Of a stretch of 64,000 nt of DNA, positions 23,864 through 31,500 are shown one piece after another (the first letter of the stretch is position 1; each line of letters opens with the position of its first letter). Source of the stretch: Litoditis marina (Eukaryota > Nematoda > Chromadorea > Rhabditida > Rhabditidae); the NCBI GenBank assembly GCA_964036275.1, contig OZ038434.1, positions 20,945,879 through 21,009,878 on the forward strand, read 5' to 3'. Both the position numbers and the translations under genes were made by a program. The notes below the pieces were generated by a model that saw only the letters and a list, made by a program, of their open reading frames with translations, did not search any database and was not told where the DNA came from.

Positions 23864-24061
23864 CTAGAAAAATAAGTTCATCTCTTGATAGTTGTTATAG
23901 AGATTCGTGATGAGATAAGAAAAAAGCCTACTACCACAAGTGCAAGGAAAGTAAAAAACTATCTTTACTCTATCACTGAGTACGATCACTTTCGAAATAT
24001 CGATTTCATATAAAACGCAATAAATGACCGCGACTTTAGACTTTAGCAAATGCGAGGACAC
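23864..24061 (-). CDS. Hydrophobic small frame, left copy
   Basis: Minus-strand frame whose core, VAVIYCVLYEIDISKVIVL, and C-terminal CTCGSRLFSYLITNLYNN segments are identical to 24813-25031. The N-terminus differs because a 7-bp tandem duplication (TAAAGTC) is present here only. No ATG fits, so an upstream exon would be required. Low confidence. Confidence 0.22.
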   Translation of the reverse strand: MSSHLLKSKVAVIYCVLYEIDISKVIVLSDRVKIVFYFPCTCGSRLFSYLITNLYNNYQEMNLFF

Positions 24062-24249
24062 ATGTGTTCACGTTTGACACGTTTAACACGTTTCGTCACT
24101 CTGCGAGATGTTCTAAAACCTCATGGCCGCCCAGAATTCGTTTAGTTGGATTAGTTCATCAACTTGAGGGGCGAAATAGAGAATGACCATCTAATTCAAA
24201 AATATTGGAGAGACAGTAAATAATAGAGCGTGAAATATGCACGCTAAAA

Positions 24250-24405
24250 ATGGTAGAAATATGCTGCGACGAAGTTGCTAAGTTCACAGTCAAAAAAACT
24301 GAAGTGAAAGTGAATATTACTCATGAAATATGCATGAGTGACGAAAAACACGCTCCACTAGCAGTCTTATCTGTTCGAAACTCCACTCAGTATGCTTTCG
24401 CGTGA
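24250..24405 (+). pseudogene. Half of an MSP/VAP-like domain, cut at palindrome centre (left)
   Basis: ATG at 24250 opens a 51-codon frame ending TGA at 24403-24405, three bases past the palindrome arm. Residues about 12-24 (FTVKKTEVKVNIT) and the end (LAVLSVRNSTQYAFA) resemble the first two conserved strands of an MSP/VAP domain, where a TN-x-S-x-x-x-AFK motif is usual. The frame stops where the next strand should begin, exactly at the inverted-repeat breakpoint. Resemblance is by eye; a chance match is possible. MSP-domain proteins bind lipids or FFAT partners or form sperm filaments in nematodes. Confidence 0.4.
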
Positions 24406-24499
24406 GCGCCGCCCCTACTACACAGCAGAAATTTCGGCGCGCCCCCTACTACACAGCAGAAATTTCGGCGCGCCCCCTACTACACAGCAGAAATTTCGG
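24403..24499. repeat. Palindrome centre with three 31-bp tandem repeats
   Basis: The non-palindromic spacer between the arms is 97 bp. From 24415 a 31-bp unit, beginning CTACTACACAGCAG and ending TTTCGGCGCGCCCC, is repeated at 24415, 24446 and 24477. The third copy is cut where it merges into the right arm at GGCGCGAAAGC. The unit is GC-rich and contains GGCGCGCC. The spacer gives the inverted repeat an asymmetric, cruciform-capable centre. Confidence 0.93.
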
Positions 24500-24652
24500 C
24501 GCGAAAGCATACTGAGTGGAGTTTCGAACAGATAAGACTGCTAGTGGAGCGTGTTTTTCGTCACTCATGCATATTTCATGAGTAATATTCACTTTCACTT
24601 CAGTTTTTTTGACTGTGAACTTAGCAACTTCGTCGCAGCATATTTCTACCAT
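24449..24652 (-). pseudogene. Half of an MSP/VAP-like domain, cut at palindrome centre (right)
   Basis: Mirror of 24250-24405, with ATG at 24652 and the first 51 residues identical. Instead of stopping it reads through the 31-bp repeats and adds 16 unrelated residues (PKFLLCSRGRAEISAV), ending at 24449. Both halves point at the axis, as expected if the inverted duplication formed inside the gene. Confidence 0.4.
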
Positions 24653-24812
24653 TTTTAGCGTGCATATTTCACGCTCTATTATTTACTGTCTCTCCAATAT
24701 TTTTGAATTAGATGGTCATTCTCTATTTCGCCCCTCAAGTTGATGAACTAATCCAACTAAACGAATTCTGGGCGGCCAAGAGGTTTTAGAACATCTCGCA
24801 GAGTGACGAAAC

Positions 24813-25031
24813 GTGTTAAACGTGTCAAACGTGAACACATGTGTCCTCGCATTTGCTAAAGTCGCGGTCATTTATTGCGTTTTATATGAAATCGATATTT
24901 CGAAAGTGATCGTACTCAGTGATAGAGTAAAGATAGTTTTTTACTTTCCTTGCACTTGTGGTAGTAGGCTTTTTTCTTATCTCATCACGAATCTCTATAA
25001 CAACTATCAAGAGATGAACTTATTTTTCTAG
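24813..25031 (+). CDS. Hydrophobic small frame, right copy
   Basis: Frame containing VAVIYCVLYEIDISKVIVL, then CTCGSRLFSYLITNLYNN. Two moderately hydrophobic stretches are present. No ATG start is available, and the N-terminal part is built on a CGTGTTAAACGTGTCAAACG near-repeat, which is probably non-coding. No family recognised. Confidence 0.22.
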   Translation: MLNVSNVNTCVLAFAKVAVIYCVLYEIDISKVIVLSDRVKIVFYFPCTCGSRLFSYLITNLYNNYQEMNLFF

Positions 25032-25318
25032 AGTTGAGCATACTTATATACTCTAGCACATATATTGCAGGACACATCTTTTTTCAACTGTTTGTACGTT
25101 GATCTTTACGATATTCACGAAGAGCTCAATGTCAGTATTTCAAACCATTTATATTATGCTGTATTTACCTTTTGTAACTGTCATGAGCATTACGGAAATT
25201 GCTCTCCACTCTCCCAGTGACGGGGTAAAAAAATGTTTGCTTTCAAGAGTTTTCAATTGGCTTTCTTGGCCCACTTGAAAGTGTCTGGTGTCTGGAGGAA
25301 GACATTTAATAACCTTAT
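25032..25318. other. Right arm spacer, no gene seen
   Basis: AT-rich mirror of 23577-23863. A TACTTATATACTCTAGCAC stretch contains a weak TATA-like run but no frame follows. Confidence 0.5.
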
Positions 25319-25606
25319 CTATCCTTTCTTTGTGAGGTTCAATTTCGAAACTTGAGAAATCAATATTTCACAAGGTTCACAGCTGTGTGACCCCTTGGTG
25401 TCACTGGTGGGTGACCAGACGTCACTGGGGGGAGACATTGTGGTGCGCTTTCCTGCGCGATACCATTGTGCCACCCTAGAAAACCCCTTAGAGGACAGGA
25501 TTTTCACAACCTCGTCAAAACGAATCGTTTCAGGCACTACAAAAGAATCAACATTACCATTATCTCGCCCTCTTGACGCAAAAATGAGAACATTTTCGTC
25601 CAACAT
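25319..25606 (-). CDS. 95-aa frame, unknown function (right copy, intact)
   Basis: ATG at 25606 opens a 95-codon frame ending TAG. The product begins MLDENVLIFASRGRDNGNVD, has a mixed charged middle (RFDEVVKILSSKGF) and a Ser/Pro-rich part with SPPSDVWSPTSD, and ends KLNLTKKG. The frame continues upstream without ATG to 25636 and beyond, and an ACACCAG acceptor-like site precedes it, so it may be an internal or terminal exon. The left copy carries a nonsense change and a frameshift. Codon use looks coding, but no family was recognised. Confidence 0.4.
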   Translation of the reverse strand: MLDENVLIFASRGRDNGNVDSFVVPETIRFDEVVKILSSKGFSRVAQWYRAGKRTTMSPPSDVWSPTSDTKGSHSCEPCEILISQVSKLNLTKKG

Positions 25607-25636
25607 GACTTGCAGCGCTGGTGTAAAACAATTCAC

Positions 25637-26019
25637 GTGATGCGTATCGAATAAAACTCATTAGGGGTGTTTCGCCCGATTAGTGTAACTGTCGTAAGTT
25701 TCGATATTCGACCAATTGTGTGAGTAGATTGGCATACTTTCAGCCGAAAACTGGCTCCAACCCATGTATTCGTGCAAAATATGCTGGCAGGCTTCATTTG
25801 CATCATACTCAATGATCGAATACCGAAATTAAATAATCGAAACTCGATTATTTTTTATTGAGTGTCGATAAATTTCGTGTATTTCCCAACGGTGTACCGT
25901 GCCCGAGCTGATCACTCTGCATAAGCGATAATTTTATGGATGAGTATTTTTTATTGTACACTGAGGGAAATCACATTATTGCAATAATTCAATGTGTTAC
26001 GTGAGTTGACCTTTTCCAG
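25637..26019. other. Right arm region with possible unrecognised exon
   Basis: After a good acceptor (CATACTTTCAG, ending near 25742) three frames stay open for 18-38 codons; none has a clear donor. One reads a Cys-x2-Cys pair (YSCKICWQASF). Not called as a gene. Confidence 0.35.
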
Positions 26020-26238
26020 CTCGATACAAAACTAGCTGTGAAAAGAGCAAAATTGTTTGCCCTGTATGGTATCTTTCAAATTTCCCAAGAAGGCTTATTG
26101 GCAGCTTGCTGTAGGTTTTGCATGGGCATCACACCAAGAAAAAAATATTTATCCACTGTTTCAGTTGCGTTCTGCAAATCCACCCCGGATCCAAATTCAT
26201 CTGGTCACCACGGTCTCACTTATCACCATCAAAGTTGA
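26020..26238 (+). CDS. Exon-like frame after TTTTCCAG, right copy
   Basis: Begins exactly after a consensus 3' splice site (GACCTTTTCCAG) and stays open for 72 codons: LDTKLAVKRAKLFALYG, then CCRFCMGITPRKKYLS, to the TGA at 26238. A donor GTAGGT and acceptor CTGTTTCAG inside it would remove a 54-bp intron, after which other frames are also open, so the reading frame is not settled. It lies upstream of the TATA-preceded gene on the same strand. No family recognised. Confidence 0.33.
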   Translation, partial: LDTKLAVKRAKLFALYGIFQISQEGLLAACCRFCMGITPRKKYLSTVSVAFCKSTPDPNSSGHHGLTYHHQS

Positions 26239-26870
26239 GGAAGCACACTAGATGAATGTTTTGCTTTCCACGGAAACTTAAGTCGAGTCACTAACTCGAA
26301 GTATTAAAATTACCTCGATATCCAGCACACATAGCTCTGGACTGGAAAAACTACTGTATTGCTCGTAAAAGTAGTGAAAAACCTAATAATGTAGCGTCTG
26401 TAAAGGCCAACAGTAATGTTTCCGTTCCGTTTTTCAGCTGTTCTTTTCTTATTTCTCACAATAAATCCAACGCTACGTGTCTACAATGTGGTGAACTATC
26501 AGTTCATGTAACCACTTGCGGTGTGTCACCACTGTCACCCGGTTATGACCTGGCACCGTAACAAAAGCCGTGAAAGTAGTGAGTTCACCTTGATTGAGGA
26601 CCTGATCACAGTCTGGCCACATAGTTGCCCGCTTTCCGTGTTCCAGAATAGTGGGAGGGGGCCCGAATCTGGGTCAGGTAGTGTCCAGACGTGTGTTAAA
26701 TCTCAGAAATAGTGTGTTAAATCTCTGAAATTTTCCTTAATTTTACCACATTTGCTTGCTTTATTCGAAAACATAGAAAAATCGATAATCCTCAGTCACC
26801 AACAGCACATCAGAACAGGTTGACTCAGGGCTGGTTTTTAACGATGCAGGGGGCTGTCGCGAACGGTGGG
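26239..26870. other. Right arm, no gene seen
   Basis: Mirror of 22031-22642. Frames on both strands are short and not maintained between arms. Confidence 0.5.
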
Positions 26871-26877
26871 TATAAAA
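26871..26877 (+). promoter_or_regulatory. TATA box, right copy
   Basis: TATAAAA within GGTGGGTATAAAAGCGC, 38 bp before the ATG at 26915. Position and context fit a core promoter, and it is kept in both arms. Confidence 0.58.
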
Positions 26878-26914
26878 GCGCAACATTTTCCCTCAAATTG
26901 ACAACTGCGCAAAA

Positions 26915-27463
26915 ATGCGAAACTTTTTTGACGCAGAGAAAAAGTTGAGAAGTGCAATACCATCAAGCATTGAGAGCTCGCTACCAATGGCCTGTATACT
27001 AGGTAGGTATAGTCTGTTTCACGCAACAATAGCCCTCTACAGTAAGCTTGCGAATCTTTCAAGCGAATTTTTGATATCTTCTAGGTATCGTAAATAGTTT
27101 AAACTTTGTGATTTTGTTCTCCACATTGGTTAAAACGAGCCTAGAAAACAGCGAATCTATAAGTTTGTCTGTTCAATAGATAAACAGCCTCGAATATTCG
27201 AAAGATTACTGTAGAAAGTCATCGATTGGTGAAACGGAGTATATATAGTGGACGTTGATCACGCCATTAGGTTCAGCTTGGAACTGACCTTTATAAGAGA
27301 CTTTGCTACGGTGCCTGCGACCTTGATAGTTTACGAAAATGTATCATCTCAGATAATTATCGATTTTTCGAGTTTCGAAATACAAGTTATTTTTCAAATT
27401 TCGCGATCATTTCGAAATATTGAAAGAAATATAGATTTCATTCGCAAAATATATCAAAAGTAG
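26915..27463 (+). CDS. TATA-preceded two-exon candidate, right copy
   Basis: ATG 26915; exon 1 to 27002 encodes MRNFFDAEKKLRSAIPSSIE and on to MACIL. A donor (CTAG|GTAGGT) follows, and an acceptor ATATATAG ends at 27248. The 246-bp intron joins in phase (G|TG) to exon 2 (27249-27463), which reads VDVDHAIRFSLELTFIRD onward and ends FIRKIYQK. Total is about 101 residues. The acceptor lacks a pyrimidine tract, which is the weak point. Unspliced, the first frame would stop at 60 residues. Exon 2 is identical in protein between arms. No recognised family. Confidence 0.45.
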
Positions 27464-28571
27464 TAGTGCACGCGAAACGAAGGCAAATAATGTTTTAAAC
27501 CATCGCACATTACCAAACTTATCTCATATAAAATATAATGTAATAGTTTTTGTTAACGGAGCTTTGTCTGACATTTTTCAATAGTTCACAGCAACTTCGG
27601 ATTTGATACGAAGTCGAATACGGTCGAAGGATCTGAGAAGAAAAAAAGACGTAACGAATGATTGGAGTGGAAGCGTATTGTATGTACGCTTACAAGTAGA
27701 ATTATGCTAAACGAAATAGTTAATGTTGGAAAACTCTCGAAAACACTACCGCCCTAACTAAAAATGTAGGAATATATTATTAACTCATGGATTATGCATG
27801 AAGAGATTATAGAAAAATGCGTTTCAATAATGGCGTTCTCTGCCCAAAACGTTTGAAGGCCACTTTTGTGCCCCTTTTGCACACGGCATAAATTTTTCGA
27901 TTACCCAGTTGAGACATAAAAACAGGACAGTTTTTACATGGACACGGTTATCCATAGTCTAGTAAAAAAGTGGTGTTTAGTGGTGTTTCAATAATTTAGT
28001 GATGATTCAGTGAAAGTTTAGTTATAATTTAATGACATTTCAGTATTTTTTTCAGATAGTGATAGTGTACTTACGCTTGTACTAGGAACCGTATCTCTAT
28101 ATTGTACGATGCAAGTAATTGTCGGTGAATGATAGAGTCATTTATCATGTTTTGAGATAGAAGTTTCCGAACTTTTACACGGACAGATAGAAAAACCTCA
28201 CTATTGAATAAGAATAATAGAAGCGAAAAAGGTCACTGTATTGCAGCAATCCTATATCTCTCACTACTGTTTTGTTTTCATCTTACGTACTAACCTTTTG
28301 TCACATCTCTGATTGCGGAAATTCTGGCAATGTTTTAAATATATTTATGCATTTTTATAGACAATTTAAAAAATTAGTACGTAGGTGAGCCTGGTCTATC
28401 AGTACATGCGCAAGGACGCGCCCGTACGCCGCATTTCAAGACAAAAAGTCGACATCTAGATGGATTATAGTGTTTTTAATGTTAAAAATATGGACTAATC
28501 AGCTCAAACCTCCAAATTAAAGAAGAACGGACCCTCCAAGTAGTGGTACAAGCGTTTCAGTAGTAAAAAAA
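27464..28571. other. Right arm, long stretch without a gene
   Basis: Mirror of 20331-21437. AT-rich, with the same TTTAGTG-type motifs near 27970-28040 and paired TTTCAG sites at 28037-28055. No exon between them is convincing. Confidence 0.55.
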
Positions 28572-31500
28572 TCACACTGCAGTCATTGAATCGATGTTGA
28601 AGCGGCAGTGAATGTTTGCTGAAATATTGATGATGAATTTCACTACACACGACTCAAAGCGCAGGCTGCCGGCAGTTAAGCGGCAGGCTGCCGGCGGCCA
28701 AACCGCGGGGAACCGCGGCGTGCCGGCAGGCTGCCGCTCACCGCCGGCAGCCAGCCAGCAGGTTGCCGGTAGGCGGCGGTCAGTTGGCAGGCTGCCGGCA
28801 GCCTGCGCATATTGGGAAGAAATTAATTGAATTCAAGCAACAGTTTCATGAGTGATAGTTTTATTTCAGTAGTTCACAACAACAACAACAACAAACAAAC
28901 AAAGTGACGTCTCTAACGTGAATGAACAATAAACACAAAGATGTAATGAATAAAAGAAAAAAGCGTGAGTGAGAAAAAGAGACAGCTGAATGAAGAACGA
29001 CAAAACGTGAAACTATTTGAATATGTAGCCGCTTCAGAAGCTAGAATGTGGGCCTACCGGACATAAATAATTTAGTTCTGAATTTGATCATTGTTCAACT
29101 TCGAGGCAGAGAGACGACTTGACGAGGGCGCGGTACGGAAGTCTCGTTCGGGTTCTAGGTACGGCCGTTGGCGTACGCCCTGAAATAAATGTATAAATGA
29201 AATAAAAGAAAATAGAGTTAGAGTTTTGACAGCTGTCCCACTGTGGCATTTGCTTAGTTGGCTAGATCACAATTAGTATAACTGAAAATCCGGATATGAG
29301 TGATCATATTCAGCCGGTCTCCTAATCTTGGTGAAAGTAATATGAGCGTGCGTTGAAAGTGGTTGTATGTGGAAAGGAACCAGGGCCCTGTTTTGAAAAA
29401 AAATACTGCGAATTTCCTAGTTTTGAGCAAACTGATTCATTAGATTTTACCTGATAAGTCTGTTTTCCAAATCTTATTTTTTTTTCACTACTCACGTACC
29501 TCGAATAATGTTGATCGTAGAGTTCTGTGGGTAGTTTTTTGAGAATGCCACCCCCTTTTCTCTGAGAATCTTGTTGCGTGGTATCCGAGAAGCGCAGCCA
29601 GCGCCGCCAGCGGAAAGCATGCCTGGAAATGCTAAGTAATTATCCTTGATAAAGAACAAGGATACCTAGATATCGTTTCACTTAATTGACGATATGTTTC
29701 ATGACTAAGATTGAACTCCAGATTTGTCATAATAATAATAATTGAAAAAATGTAAAGTAATGTTTTTGAAATACGCAAAATATCATGATTTTCGGTGAAA
29801 AATTGAATCTTCCCACGAGATCGGCGTAAAGATAGCTGATTCGTTGCAGTTTGTGGCTGTCCGAACAACTTAACTAGTGTACTGTGAAAAAAGCACCCAA
29901 CTTGAATGAAGTTCGTAAACTAATAAGTAATAATGAGGATTCCCCACCCCCTCCCAACGAAAACTGCTGACATGGTAAGATTTACTTGAAGGAGAAATTA
30001 AGGATACCCTCTGGGCCTCTGGCACTGTCAACTAACGGGGTATCTTACATACGGTTTGTTGTAGCTTTTGGAAAATTTCACATCTCTTAATGACTCATAC
30101 AAATCACTCGACTGTTGGCCCATATTTTTGACAAACAAGAGACAAGACCAACTAACCTTAATCAAGCTATGAATTCCGTGCTCGAGAGATGAGGGAACAG
30201 AAAAGGACGTTCCAGAACTTGACCAATCGAGGGCGCCCATATCTGTGAAAACAAAAATCAAAATAGACACGTGAATTGCGCATAAACGAGTGAGGTTCAA
30301 CTATTTGAGAAAAAAAATTTTGTTTATAGATTGAAACATGAGCAATATAATGAATTTGCATCAGAAATAGATAGGTTCTCTCGTTTTCGAAGAAAAAGGA
30401 GCCCGTTTTCTGATTTTGTTCAACTATTCGGACAAGTTTAGTAGGGCCACGCGAGGCAATTACAGACACATTTAATCATGAATTAACTTCTTTTACTTGT
30501 ATATTTGAATTTGAATAGATCACAGTACTCCACGAAACAATATCTTGTATGATATGCTAGATTCGAGATACTGTTATTACTGCAGCATGATGCTACTATG
30601 TTTTCATCACCGAGAAGTCCTCATACCCATACATCTTTAGAACATTTAGAAAAATCGGAATCTTACGGATATCTCGTCACTAAATTGTGCGGTTACCACA
30701 TTAAGAACCATCTATTAGTTCATTCCAATTTTGAACACTTAAGAAAATGATATATCCATTCACCAACCTTGTGGCTAACCCGCCAACCGTAGCAGGGGTG
30801 CAGAGGACGACCGTTCACACAAAGCCGATGTATGGCCGTGGGTTACCTGCAATAATAATTAATGCATATACGGTGGCATAGGTGAACTACAAAATAGTTA
30901 ATGCCTGTCTGACTGAAACGAATGTGAGTAAAGTAATCTTTAAAAAGGACATGTTGCAGAGAGCTAAACTGTGAATCTATGTCTATGTTACATTCGAACA
31001 ATCATAAGTAGTTTGTTAGTATACATCAATCCCAGTAGTACACTTATTCATTAATTAGTTATACACCAGTGAAGTTGTCCCAAGTCAGGGTAATTTGAAA
31101 AACGGACTACTTTTTCGCTGAAAAGAAGAAAATCGGTCTACTTTTGATGAGAAATTATGAACTGTCACGTTTTTACAATTGAAAACGGATTACTTTTTGT
31201 CGCTCAGTCGAACCTTACTGATGTTTGTTGGTTAGATTGGTTATTTATCAATTTATTTTTGATTTATTTTCATTTTACTCAATCCTTTTTTGTTAATTTA
31301 ATGGTTCTGCTGATTTAATTAGGCAGGGACAGGCATGATGCCATTCAAACTAAATTTATATTAATTTTTGCTGAAAGAAGCAAAAGCTCGGCCACCACTG
31401 CGACCGAGCCTGTCTGATAAACTTGTTCAATACCTGCTTCTAAAAGACGACTTTGTAGTAGATACCCACCTCATTAACAAAAACTCCGGATATGAAATGC

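Larger units (their letters stand above)
16010..24402 (+). repeat. Left arm of giant palindrome
   Basis: This interval is the reverse complement of the right arm. From 24402 outward to 20257 each base at x pairs with 48902-x (48901 in places because of small indels). Beyond that the sum is about 53250-53256, because the right arm contains an inserted element. The mirror includes the tRNA-like units and about eight satellite monomers in the same variant order. Sparse substitutions and short indels separate the arms, so this is not a read copied onto itself. Confidence 0.95.

Noticed and set aside
24403..24499. CRISPR-like array at the centre
   Set aside because: Three direct 31-bp repeats have no spacers between them, in a eukaryotic context.
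25395..25640. 81-codon plus-strand frame, and its mirror at 23309-23500
   Set aside because: Exact antisense of the 95-codon frame at 25319-25606, which has the better start and composition.
26521..26712. 63-codon plus-strand frame with CHHCHP start
   Set aside because: GTG start, not kept in the left arm, no splice or promoter signal.
28612..28830. 72-codon frame across the transposon end
   Set aside because: It spans the insertion boundary and GC-rich subterminal repeats; chance open frame.
30028..30469. Two longer minus-strand frames (90 and 100 codons)
   Set aside because: They read through the exon at 30157-30242 into flanking introns, in or out of phase; the spliced model explains the coding part better.
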